Below are positions 15,862-22,250 of a DNA stretch of 52,990 nucleotides, piece after piece. The stretch covers positions 1 to 52,990 of the forward strand of contig NZ_FOHO01000020.1 in the NCBI RefSeq assembly GCF_900111675.1. Reading direction: 5' to 3'. The DNA comes from Paracoccus homiensis. Lineage in GTDB: Bacteria; Pseudomonadota; Alphaproteobacteria; Rhodobacterales; Rhodobacteraceae. A program made the position numbers and the translations under genes. Below the pieces are notes generated by a model. That model was not told where the DNA came from. It saw nothing but the letters and a program-made list of their open reading frames with translations, and made no database searches. Positions within the stretch are counted from its first letter, which is position 1, and the number at the start of each line of letters is the position of its first letter.

Positions 15862-16048
15862 ACGTCGGACTGGCCCCGATCACATCGCAGACCGCCATAA
15901 GCTTTTCGACGGTCGGATCTTTGCCTTCTGAGAGAATAGAGTGCACGTATCCCTGTCCCGCTTTGGCGGCGAGGGATATCTGGCGCTTGCTCATTCCGCT
16001 TTCTGCGACGGCGGCTGCAAGCCTATTTCTCCAAGCTTTGTCAGGCAT
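15743..16048 (-). CDS. CI-like phage repressor (XRE-type HTH)
   Basis: The 101-aa protein has an N-terminal helix-turn-helix: WRNRLAAAVAESGMSKRQISLAAKAGQGYVHSILSEGKDPTVEKLMAVCDVIG, read as helices 1-5. A short C-terminal part follows without a LexA-like peptidase domain, so induction cannot go by RecA self-cleavage of this protein. The start is ATG 16048; the open frame upstream runs through operator DNA and is not believed. It lies between two divergent promoters with shared operators, as in lambda. It should hold both early operons silent in the lysogen. Confidence 0.8.
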   Translation of the reverse strand: MPDKAWRNRLAAAVAESGMSKRQISLAAKAGQGYVHSILSEGKDPTVEKLMAVCDVIGASPTFILYGVDVRPEDAEIISAMRQSPATRSAVLALLHHREDS

Positions 16049-16084
16049 CCGAGGAGTATCCGCTATCGCGGAAAAAAACGCACG

Positions 16085-16098
16085 TCCTCTATAAACGA
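16085..16098. promoter_or_regulatory. Degenerate operator OR2
   Basis: TCCTC-TATA-AACGA keeps a full left half-site and three of five bases on the right. It is centred 25 bp from OR1, on the repressor side, so it may serve autoregulation. Confidence 0.45.
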
Positions 16099-16101
16099 TG
16101 C

Positions 16102-16129
16102 TTGCGGTGTCCTCTAAAGAGGATATACT
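16102..16129 (+). promoter_or_regulatory. Rightward early promoter (PR-like), leaderless start
   Basis: TTGCGG (16102-16107), a 16-bp spacer and TATACT (16124-16129). The ATG of the first gene is at 16137, only 7 bases past the -10 box, so transcription should begin at or next to the start codon. Confidence 0.7.
16110..16123. promoter_or_regulatory. Repressor operator OR1
   Basis: TCCTC-TAAA-GAGGA, a perfect 5-4-5 repeat, fills the spacer of the rightward promoter, so a bound repressor would exclude RNA polymerase. Confidence 0.75.
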
Positions 16130-16136
16130 GTGCATC

Positions 16137-16415
16137 ATGGCAAAGACACCCCCCTCATTATTGAGCGATATCGAGGTGTTCCTCTCGGACACCCAGATGA
16201 GCGCCAGCTATTTCGGCAAAAAATCTGCCGGTAACTCTGAACTCGTTCCGCGCCTTCGTGGCGGGGGCCGGGTATGGCCTGAAACTGAAACAAAGATCCG
16301 GTCCTTCATGCTGTCCCATCGCGGAAGTATCCGCAAAGGAGGACATGGTAACGCAAACGCGACCCGTCAAGATTCCGGCAAGGTTACGCTCCGTAAGCGT
16401 GGGGCATCGGCATGA
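16137..16415 (+). CDS. Cro-like regulator, first gene of the rightward operon
   Basis: The 92-aa protein has a compact DNA-binding segment, SDTQMSASYFGKKSAGNSELVPRLRGGGRVWPETETKIRSFM, and a basic tail (GKVTLRKRGASA). This shape, a short HTH ending in an R-x-GR loop, occurs in alphaproteobacterial phage regulators next to CI. No ribosome site can exist if the message starts at the ATG. It overlaps the next gene by ATGA. Confidence 0.65.
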   Translation: MAKTPPSLLSDIEVFLSDTQMSASYFGKKSAGNSELVPRLRGGGRVWPETETKIRSFMLSHRGSIRKGGHGNANATRQDSGKVTLRKRGASA

Positions 16416-16915
16416 GAACTGCGCTTTACCGTCACTTCGATGCTGATGGGCAATTGCTCTATGTCGGCATCACCAAGTGCCCTGACAGTCGCGATGCTAT
16501 GCACCGTTCGCAGTCCCCGTGGTTTTCGGACTCCGTTGAGCGACGCGTGGAGTGGTTCGATAGCCGTTCCGAAGCCATGCTGGCAGAGGGCAAGGCTATC
16601 GCCCATGAAGCCCCCGCGTTCAACAAGACGTGGATCGGCAAAACGCGCGGCGCGGCCATCTTTATCGACGCCGTGGGCAAAGACCGCCTCGCCGAGAAGC
16701 TGGGCGTTACTCACGGGGCAGTAAGGCAGGCTCACTGGCGGGACGAAATCCCGGCGTCGTGGGGACTGGTCGTCGCGCTTCTGTGCCGCGACACCGAATT
16801 CAGTTGCCCTATGTCTGCGTTCAACTGGGCGAAGCCAGGCTGCACGGACAGCCGGTGCATTTCCGAAGTCATGTTTGATCGCGCGACTGCAGCAATGTCG
16901 GAGGCATCGGTATGA
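16412..16915 (+). CDS. GIY-YIG nuclease-like domain fused to an HTH domain
   Basis: The 167-aa protein opens with TALYRHFDADGQLLYVGIT, the GIY...YIG pattern as A-L-Y and Y-V-G. It continues with an Arg/His stretch (DSRDAMHRSQSPWF) and a Glu (EAMLAEGKAIAHEAPAFN) in the proper order for a single GIY-YIG fold of about 85 residues. Residues 88-125 (GKDRLAEKLGVTHGAVRQAHWRDEIPASW) form a YdaS/Cro-like helix-turn-helix. It may be a sequence-specific nuclease or a regulator that kept a nuclease fold. A C-terminal Cys pair follows. It is the second gene after PR, so it is expressed early. Confidence 0.65.
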   Translation: MRTALYRHFDADGQLLYVGITKCPDSRDAMHRSQSPWFSDSVERRVEWFDSRSEAMLAEGKAIAHEAPAFNKTWIGKTRGAAIFIDAVGKDRLAEKLGVTHGAVRQAHWRDEIPASWGLVVALLCRDTEFSCPMSAFNWAKPGCTDSRCISEVMFDRATAAMSEASV

Positions 16916-17079
16916 GCGCCCCCGCCAGCTACATCGCCACAGAGCGCGGCTTGCGTGAGGGGCTGGGCGTCGAGGATATCGCCTATCGCTCGGGGCATCC
17001 GGTCGAGTTGATCCGCAGGCACGTCACCGCCATGCGCCGCAACGGCGTTCTGGCCCGCATGTTCGGAGCATCGGAATGA
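16912..17079 (+). CDS. Small HTH-like phage protein (55 aa)
   Basis: ATG 16912 overlaps the previous stop. The protein reads MSAPASYIATERGLREGLGV and goes on VEDIAYRSGHPVELIRRHVTAMRRNGVL, which looks like a helix-turn-helix. It is coupled to the next gene by ATGA. Probably a small regulator, but the family is unknown. Confidence 0.65.
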   Translation: MSAPASYIATERGLREGLGVEDIAYRSGHPVELIRRHVTAMRRNGVLARMFGASE

Positions 17080-17339
17080 TGTGCCCGACCGAGGCCCGCC
17101 GTTCTCGCGAGATGTGGTGCGCCGCCGTCATGACGGTCTTTCATGACTCATGGCGTCAGCTTGGCCGCAAGAACGCCAACCCCGCCGATATCCGCCGTCA
17201 CGCGCTGCTCTATTTCAGTAGCAAGGACGGCATCGAGGTCGTTTCGTTGACGGGCATAGACGCCACGCCGGAACAGCTTGCCGACGTGTGCATCGACCCG
17301 ACCGCCCGCGACCGCATCAAGCGATTGGAGGATCTATGA
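17076..17339 (+). CDS. Hypothetical phage protein (87 aa)
   Basis: The protein (MMCPTEARRSREMWCAAVMT) is helical and mildly charged (FHDSWRQLGRKNANPADIRRHALLYF). Both ends overlap neighbours or sit within 2 bases of them. No known motif is visible. Confidence 0.65.
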   Translation: MMCPTEARRSREMWCAAVMTVFHDSWRQLGRKNANPADIRRHALLYFSSKDGIEVVSLTGIDATPEQLADVCIDPTARDRIKRLEDL

Positions 17340-17340
17340 C

Positions 17341-17580
17341 ATGTCACGCGCACATCACTGCGGGCGTTGCGGATCGCTCGCAATACGAGGCTTTGGCCCG
17401 CCACATGGACGCAGCGGCCCGCGCATCTGGGCCTGTCGGGATCACATCGCAGACGCCGAACGATGGTGGCAAGGGCAGTATCATCGAACGCCGCTTTCAC
17501 AAGCTGTATCCGCACAACGTCCTGCGCCGGAAGCGGTCGATAGCCCTGCACACGGCGCTGAGCAGGGGAGCCTGATATGA
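17341..17580 (+). CDS. Small zinc-finger phage protein (79 aa)
   Basis: The frame from ATG 17341 shows CGRCGSLAIRGFGPP followed by RIWACRDH, a C-x2-C...C-x2-H zinc site of a kind I associate with alphaproteobacterial phages. GGAGG lies 9 bases upstream, and the stop overlaps the RusA start (ATGA). A competing frame (17336-17575, 79 aa) has no motif, but its start overlaps the previous stop and is nearer the GGAGG. The zinc site decides for this frame. Confidence 0.6.
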   Translation: MSRAHHCGRCGSLAIRGFGPPHGRSGPRIWACRDHIADAERWWQGQYHRTPLSQAVSAQRPAPEAVDSPAHGAEQGSLI

Positions 17581-17934
17581 TCCTGCCGACCGTCATAATC
17601 GACTGGCCCGCACAGCCCGCATGGCCGAACCGCCAGAAGCACTGGCGACCGACTGCCAACGCACGGGATCTGCAAAAGAACGCCGCGTTCTATCTGGCGA
17701 AGGAAGCCCGCTGGATCGCGCCCGCCGTCGTGCATCGCGTCCACCTGACGCTGACGTTCTGCGTCACCGACTGCGCGGCGGTTCGATCTGGATAACGCGC
17801 TAGCCGCCTGCAAGGGCGCAATCGACGGACTGTCCGCCTGTCTGGGCGTGGATGACAGCCTGTTCAGCTACACGCTGCAACGCGGGGATAAGACGCCTGG
17901 CGGTGCCGTGATGATCGACGCGGAGGTGAAGTAA
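17577..17934 (+). pseudogene. rusA: RusA-family Holliday junction resolvase, frameshifted
   Basis: The frame from ATG 17577 gives the RusA N-terminal half (DWPAQPAWPNRQKHWRP ... VVHRVHLTLTFCVTD) but stops at 17793-17795. From 17776 the +1 frame continues with the RusA catalytic block RRFDLDNALAACKGAIDGLS and GVDDSLFSYTLQRGDKTPGG, ending at 17934. The two halves join to a normal-length protein of about 118 aa if one base is skipped near 17770-17776. RusA resolves four-way junctions with Asp residues in the DLDN and GVDD motifs, all in the second half. A mutation, a sequence error or programmed frameshifting could explain it. No homopolymer run is at the site. Confidence 0.75.
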
Positions 17935-18168
17935 ATGACTGATTCCGCTTGCGAAACACCAGCAAATGCTGGTATAAATGAGCAGCGGGCCGGGTGCTTC
18001 CAACACTCCGACCCGCCTAACCATAGCCCGAACAATGGAGGTTCAGGGATGGCTGATTACAGCCCATATAATAACCGCGATGGCGGTTGCAATCCAGAAC
18101 ATTCGTCTAACTGGCGTTCGATTGGCGAACTGGCTGCGGGATGGGTCCGCAAGGCTGGTGCCAAATGA
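17935..18168 (+). CDS. Small phage protein; 77-aa or internal 39-aa form
   Basis: Two starts are possible. ATG 17935 has GGAGGTG six bases upstream and yields 77 aa. ATG 18049 has GGAGG seven bases upstream and yields the 39-aa MADYSPYNNRDGGCNPEHSS form. A stem-loop and a CCTAACCA stretch lie between the two, a layout that in other phages stands in the untranslated leader of such small genes, which favours 18049. The stop overlaps the next start (ATGA). Function unknown. Confidence 0.5.
   Translation: MTDSACETPANAGINEQRAGCFQHSDPPNHSPNNGGSGMADYSPYNNRDGGCNPEHSSNWRSIGELAAGWVRKAGAK
17985..18016 (+). ncRNA. Phage leader stem-loop before the 39-aa ORF
   Basis: GCGGG pairs with CCCGC at the base. 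Above it C-G, G-C, G-C, G-U, then (bulged C) U-A and G-C close the loop CTTCCAA. CCTAACCATAG follows, then GGAGG and the ATG. I recall similar hairpins with a CTAACCA tail before small genes in prophages of other proteobacteria. A role in translation control is inference. Confidence 0.4.
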
Positions 18169-18500
18169 GCGAGATCCAGTTTGGATATAGCCACGCGGAT
18201 TACTTCGGCCTACTAGCTGACGTATTCGCCGCTGGCAATCAAGCCGTGGTCGACTTCCAGGCGGGGAACGTCTTGGACAGCGGCACGAGCGGTTGCGCCT
18301 ATCTGGTCATCACCGATGAACGCGCGGCCTATCACCTGAACGAAACGGCAGGCTTCAAACGCTACGACTTCGGCGTCGGAATGCGCGTGTCCTGCGGCGG
18401 CTGGCAGTCCTTGCATGGGGCTGAATACGTCGCTGAGGCGATGGCCGAGGCCGCCCGGTTCAACGGCGTAGACGCAGCCGTAGTCGGAAAGGTGGACTGA
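18165..18500 (+). CDS. Hypothetical phage protein (111 aa)
   Basis: The protein starts MSEIQFGYSHADYFGLLADV and looks like a compact alpha/beta domain (VVDFQAGNVLDSG, AYLVITDERAAYHL, YDFGVGMRVSCGGW). It starts in an ATGA overlap and ends one base before the replication gene, so it is part of the replication operon. Family not recognised. Confidence 0.65.
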   Translation: MSEIQFGYSHADYFGLLADVFAAGNQAVVDFQAGNVLDSGTSGCAYLVITDERAAYHLNETAGFKRYDFGVGMRVSCGGWQSLHGAEYVAEAMAEAARFNGVDAAVVGKVD

Positions 18501-18501
18501 C

Positions 18502-19311
18502 ATGAACGGCCTTCCCTATTACAAAGCATATCCCCGCGACTTCATCGAAGGCACCATCGGGTTGGACTTCGAGACGAAGGCCGCTTATCGCCTCGTGATC
18601 GACCTGATCTACATGCAGGGCGGGGCGCTTCCTGACGACGCCCGCTACATTTCCGGCCTTCTGGGGTGCAGCGTAAAGAAGTGGAATGTCCTTCGTGATC
18701 GCCTGATTTCCGCAGGCAAAGTCGAAGTTAGAGGCGACTATCTCGGAAATCTTCGGGCCGATAAAGAGCTCGAAACTCTCGGGAAATTTCAGGATAAACA
18801 GCGCGAAAACCGGGCCAGACCGAATAAAAACAAGGGCTTGGAATCACCATCGTCCGACCATACAGAACCAGATACAGATACAGTTAAAAAAGAAGAAGCT
18901 AAAGCTTCTTCCAAAAAACGCGGATCTCGCCTGTCGGCGGAATGGCGGTTGCCTAGGCCGTGGGGCGAATGGGCGGTTGCCGAAGGGCTTTCCGAACAGG
19001 CGGTCAGGATCGAGGCGGATAAGTTCCGCGATTACTGGATCAGCGCATCTGGGTCCAACGCAGTCAAGCTGGACTGGCAGGCGACGTGGCGCAATTGGGT
19101 GCGCAAGGCGGTTACAGACCGTCAGAAACCTGCATTTCGTTCGATCAGCGGCGGGAAAGACTGGCGGGTAGGTGATCTTCGCGCCCTATCCCCGACCCGC
19201 GTTCAGGAATTCTGGCCGGACGGAAAGTGGGACGACCGCAGCGATCTGACTGAGGCGGACGTTGCCAATCATCCGCGCTTCATCGGGAGGGCACCCGCCT
19301 ATGCCGGTTGA
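18502..19311 (+). CDS. DUF1376 replication-type protein (YdaU-like)
   Basis: The 269-aa protein begins with the DUF1376 domain (LPYYKAYPRDFIEGTIGLDF, AAYRLVIDLIYMQGGALPDD, RYISGLLGCSVKKWNVLRDRL, about residues 4-80), a winged-helix domain common in phage replication initiators. A Lys/Ser/Thr-rich linker follows, then a second helical domain (WRLPRPWGEWAVAEGLSEQ, DYWISASGSNAVKLDWQATWRNWVRKA), the helicase-loader-like part seen in such proteins. It should recognise the phage origin and bring in the helicase encoded downstream. Confidence 0.8.
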   Translation: MNGLPYYKAYPRDFIEGTIGLDFETKAAYRLVIDLIYMQGGALPDDARYISGLLGCSVKKWNVLRDRLISAGKVEVRGDYLGNLRADKELETLGKFQDKQRENRARPNKNKGLESPSSDHTEPDTDTVKKEEAKASSKKRGSRLSAEWRLPRPWGEWAVAEGLSEQAVRIEADKFRDYWISASGSNAVKLDWQATWRNWVRKAVTDRQKPAFRSISGGKDWRVGDLRALSPTRVQEFWPDGKWDDRSDLTEADVANHPRFIGRAPAYAG

Positions 19312-19648
19312 TCTGGACCAGTGGGAAGAACGCGCGGCCATCCTGGAATTCAGCGCAGGTATGAGCCGGTTTGAGGCAGAGACGGCAGCGGCACGGATGC
19401 AAGGCTGCGAACGCTGGGAAGTCGCCCAGCAGGTGAAGGAAAGCGGATATGCGAACGGAAGCGGACTTGTTGGCGCAAGCTGGCATCACGTCGAAGCGTT
19501 GGCAGGGAAACGAGATGCGGACGACCTGCCCGGAATGCAGCGCCAGCCGAAAGAAGAAAACCGATCCGTGTCTGAGCGTGTCGCGCAAGTCGGATGGGCT
19601 TGTGTGGTTCTGCTGGCACTGTGGGCACAAGGGGGGGCTGTCGTATGA
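19301..19648 (+). CDS. Hypothetical phage protein; C-terminal half overlaps the zinc-finger frame
   Basis: The first 50 residues (MPVDLDQWEERAAILEFSAG, RFEAETAAARMQGCERWEV) look like a genuine small phage protein. After about 19455 the frame runs through DNA that, one frame over, encodes a clear primase zinc finger, and its residues there look like noise. Its stop at 19646-19648 overlaps ATG 19645 as ATGA, so the ORF may be real to its end. If the zinc-finger frame is the translated one, this gene has lost its proper stop. It overlaps the DUF1376 gene by 11 bp. Confidence 0.5.
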   Translation: MPVDLDQWEERAAILEFSAGMSRFEAETAAARMQGCERWEVAQQVKESGYANGSGLVGASWHHVEALAGKRDADDLPGMQRQPKEENRSVSERVAQVGWACVVLLALWAQGGAVV

Positions 19649-19811
19649 CGATCGATCCGATCCGCTACCTCGTGCAGGAACGCAAACTAGACGAAGCCTT
19701 GCTGGCGCACATGGGCGTCAAGCCGGTGCATCACGATCAGATCGGCAACGCGGTTGTCTTTCCGTATCGCCGGGACGGCAAGCCCTATGCCGGGAAGTTC
19801 CGCGCCGTTGA
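19449..19811 (+). CDS. Zinc-binding module of the phage primase, out of frame with the helicase
   Basis: ATG 19449, with AAGGAAAG upstream, opens a frame encoding CPECSASRKKKTDPCLSV and GLVWFCWHCGHKGG, a four-cysteine primase zinc ribbon of T7 gp4 / DnaG type. Past the G7 run at about 19630-19636 the frame loses sense and ends at 19811. If one G is dropped, the reading passes straight into the TOPRIM-helicase gene (HCGHKGGCRMTIDPIRYLVQ). So this is most likely the N-terminal domain of that protein, split by an extra G. As a stand-alone protein it would be a 65-residue zinc ribbon with a nonsense tail. Confidence 0.55.
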   Translation: MRTEADLLAQAGITSKRWQGNEMRTTCPECSASRKKKTDPCLSVSRKSDGLVWFCWHCGHKGGLSYDDRSDPLPRAGTQTRRSLAGAHGRQAGASRSDRQRGCLSVSPGRQALCREVPRR

Positions 19812-21084
19812 AAAGAAAGACTGGCGGTCATCGCATGGCGTGACGCGCGGCCTGTTCAACGAAGATTGCCTGCGTGATGGTGACGGCCCTGTGGTCATCA
19901 CCGAGGGCGAGATTGACGCGCTGTCCGTCATGCAGGCCGGATACACCCGCGCCGTCAGCCTGCCGGACGGCTGGACCGCAGATGGCGGCAAGCGGCAAGT
20001 CCTGATCGACGTAGAGGCGCAACTACGCGCCGCGCCCTATGTCATCGTCGCTGGCGATAACGACGAAGCCGGGGCCAGCCTGCCGCGCACCGTGGCGAAC
20101 ATCATCCCCGGCCATGACGTGCGGTATGTGCGCTGGCCGGAAGGCTGCAAGGACGCGAACGACGTTCTGGTGCTGCTGGGTGAAGGCGATCTGTCTAAGT
20201 GCCTGACCGAGGCAAAGCGAATGGACCCGCCGGGCGGTTTCATCACGGGCATTTCGGATCTTCCGCCGATGCCGACCCGCCGCGTCCTGCGGATGGGAAT
20301 GGAGCCGTTCAATCACAAGATGGCGTTCGAGGTCGGCACCATGTCTGTTGGCACCGGCACCCCAGGCGCGGGTAAATCGACCTTCACGACTTTTGCGGCC
20401 TATCACGTCGCAAAGCACGAAGATATCCGCGTAGGTATGCTGGGGTTTGAAACGCACCCCTACCGGACGCGAGACCAGCTTGCCCGCCTGCATTGCCAAA
20501 GCCCGTGGGACGATCTGCACGGCGAACAGATGGGGCGGTTCCTGGACTTCGCGGATCGTCATTTCCGTATCGTCCACCGGACATTCGAGGAAGGCGACAC
20601 GCACCACCTCGCATGGCTGCGCGACACCATCCACACGCTGGCGGTCAGGGATAACTGCAAGCTGATCATCGTGGACCCGTGGAACGAGTTGGAACACCTG
20701 CCCGAACCCGGCGAGAGCATGACCAGCTACATCAACTTCGCCCTGCAACAGATCCGGCAATGGGCGCAGCAGTATGACACGCACATCTGCGTCATCGCGC
20801 ACCCGCGCAAGATGCCGACCGACCAGCCGCGCAGCCCGACCGGTTACGACATTGCCGATAGCGCCGCGTTCTTCAACAAGCCCGCCCTTGGGTTCAGCGT
20901 CCACAAAGAGCGTGACGAAGATCAGGGCATCGAGTGGGTGATGCTGACCACATGGAAGGTCCGCGAAACCCAGCTTTACGGATTCAATCCGGGCCGAACC
21001 AAGCTGCAATTCCACGACTACGGCATGACCTACAGCCGCTTCGAGGATGACAGCGCATTCACCCGCAAGGAGGCACACGCATGA
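19645..21084 (+). CDS. T7-like primase-helicase: TOPRIM plus RecA/DnaB-type helicase
   Basis: From ATG 19645 the protein has 479 aa. The TOPRIM primase core shows VVITEGEIDALSVMQAG (catalytic Glu) and VIVAGDNDEAG (DxD). The helicase core shows Walker A GTGTPGAGKST, Walker B LIIVDPWNELE and a sensor-like CVIAHPRK. It should unwind the fork and prime the lagging strand of the phage genome. The zinc finger that such primases need is encoded directly upstream in another frame, so the gene is probably disrupted, or joined by slippage at a G7 run. The start overlaps the 19301-19648 stop (ATGA). Confidence 0.85.
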   Translation: MTIDPIRYLVQERKLDEALLAHMGVKPVHHDQIGNAVVFPYRRDGKPYAGKFRAVEKKDWRSSHGVTRGLFNEDCLRDGDGPVVITEGEIDALSVMQAGYTRAVSLPDGWTADGGKRQVLIDVEAQLRAAPYVIVAGDNDEAGASLPRTVANIIPGHDVRYVRWPEGCKDANDVLVLLGEGDLSKCLTEAKRMDPPGGFITGISDLPPMPTRRVLRMGMEPFNHKMAFEVGTMSVGTGTPGAGKSTFTTFAAYHVAKHEDIRVGMLGFETHPYRTRDQLARLHCQSPWDDLHGEQMGRFLDFADRHFRIVHRTFEEGDTHHLAWLRDTIHTLAVRDNCKLIIVDPWNELEHLPEPGESMTSYINFALQQIRQWAQQYDTHICVIAHPRKMPTDQPRSPTGYDIADSAAFFNKPALGFSVHKERDEDQGIEWVMLTTWKVRETQLYGFNPGRTKLQFHDYGMTYSRFEDDSAFTRKEAHA

Positions 21085-21320
21085 CTCTGACAGCACCGAA
21101 ACACCTACGCGGACGCATGAACCGCTGGACTCCGCAAGCCCTGCGCGACGAACGGCGGGAATGGGCACTGGCACGCGGCAAGGAAGGCCATACGGTCCCG
21201 GCAATTGCCGAGGCGCTGGGGATTGCCCGCCAGAACGCCCGCACGATGCTGACCGAGGCGGGCTATAGCTGGCACGCTCAGCCCCGCATGATCCGCCACC
21301 CGAAATGGGGGAACGCATGA
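21081..21320 (+). CDS. Small HTH-like phage protein (79 aa)
   Basis: A basic N-terminus is followed by a probable helix-turn-helix: RREWALARGKEGHTVPAIAEALGIARQNARTMLTEAGY. It overlaps the helicase stop and the next start by ATGA. Likely a small DNA-binding protein of the replication operon. Confidence 0.65.
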   Translation: MTLTAPKHLRGRMNRWTPQALRDERREWALARGKEGHTVPAIAEALGIARQNARTMLTEAGYSWHAQPRMIRHPKWGNA

Positions 21321-21784
21321 CACCTGCTCCTGTTTTCAAAGACGTTGGGCAGATCCAGCCCGCCTACAGCGACACATTCTGCGAATGGCTGCGGTCGCAC
21401 ATGATCCGCAACACCAGCATGTCGGCGCGACGTTCAGACCTGCGCGTCAAATATGAGCGGGTCAAGCGTGAAGCCCCGAAGAAGGCCGATCCGATTGAAT
21501 GGAACGGCAAGCTTTACCGGACGAAAGACGAAGTGGCCAAGGCCGCACGTGTATCGGTCAGCACGATCAACCGCCGCCTCAAGAGCGACGGCCACCTGAA
21601 AAATCTGCCGGTTGGCGGAACGCCCATCGTCAAGGCGAAGCCCGTCGAAGTTCTGGGCCGGAAATTCCCGTCAATCTCGAAGTTCGCTTGCCATGTGAAG
21701 CGCAACCGCAGGGTCGTGGAACTTTGGTTCGAGAACGGCGAACAGCAAAAGATCGAGGATGCTTTGCGAGGGGCGATGAAATGA
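21317..21784 (+). CDS. HTH-containing phage protein (155 aa)
   Basis: The middle of the protein reads LYRTKDEVAKAARVSVSTINRRLKSDGHLKNLP, a helix-turn-helix of the NUMOD1/AraC-like short type. The flanks are basic (RRSDLRVKYERVKREAPKK), and a second repeat-like segment follows (GRKFPSISKFACHVKRNRRVVELWF). Such tandem modules occur in phage DNA-binding proteins and in tails of homing enzymes. No nuclease motif is present. It is coupled to both neighbours. Confidence 0.65.
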   Translation: MTPAPVFKDVGQIQPAYSDTFCEWLRSHMIRNTSMSARRSDLRVKYERVKREAPKKADPIEWNGKLYRTKDEVAKAARVSVSTINRRLKSDGHLKNLPVGGTPIVKAKPVEVLGRKFPSISKFACHVKRNRRVVELWFENGEQQKIEDALRGAMK

Positions 21785-21993
21785 GCAGCATGAAGATCAC
21801 CCGCGAATATCTCAACGCCATGTCGCGCACGAACCGCGTGAGCCTGCCGGATATCGGCATCGACCTGGACACGGACCACGCCGACACTGCGCCCAGCTTC
21901 CCGACGATCCGCCGCGAGGTCCGGTCCCCACGCATCAGCGTTGACGTGGCATACGCCGCATTCGTGGACGCGTGGAAGGAGGCGACGGCATGA
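21781..21993 (+). CDS. Hypothetical phage protein (70 aa)
   Basis: MSSMKITREYLNAMSRTNRV begins at an ATGA overlap and the gene ends in another. The middle is acidic (DIGIDLDTDHADTAP) and the end helical. No family is recognised. Confidence 0.6.
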   Translation: MSSMKITREYLNAMSRTNRVSLPDIGIDLDTDHADTAPSFPTIRREVRSPRISVDVAYAAFVDAWKEATA

Positions 21994-22097
21994 CCGCTGA
22001 AACCGCATCGACCCTTGCGGCACTGACGCCCGCAGCAATCGCAATCGCCGCTGTCATCGCGGCTGGACTGACAGGAGGCACGGCATGTCACTGGTGA
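21990..22097 (+). CDS. Membrane micro-protein (35 aa)
   Basis: MTAETASTLAALTPAAIAIA continues AVIAAGLTGGTACHW, one short Ala-rich membrane span. Its ATG overlaps the upstream stop and its end overlaps the next gene by 13 bases. Confidence 0.5.
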   Translation: MTAETASTLAALTPAAIAIAAVIAAGLTGGTACHW

Positions 22098-22249
22098 GAA
22101 GGGCCGCGCACGCGGTCATCGTTATGGTTTTGGCGTGGTTTACCTATCATGCTGTCGCGCTGGCCTTTGGCGTCACGTCGTCTGTCCCGGCAATCGTGGA
22201 GTTTATTCTGATTGCGTTGTTGATGTCCATAATTGATAGGGACCGCTGA
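22085..22249 (+). CDS. Small two-span membrane protein (54 aa)
   Basis: The protein has a basic start (MSLVRRAAHA), a first hydrophobic segment (VIVMVLAWFTYHAVALAF) and a second (AIVEFILIALLMSII), ending DRDR. GGAGGC lies just before ATG 22085. Function unknown. Confidence 0.6.
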   Translation: MSLVRRAAHAVIVMVLAWFTYHAVALAFGVTSSVPAIVEFILIALLMSIIDRDR

Positions 22250-22250
22250 T

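Noticed and set aside
16049..16192. Longer repressor start (144 bp upstream)
   Set aside because: That stretch contains the operators and the rightward promoter and gives residues unlike a repressor N-terminus.
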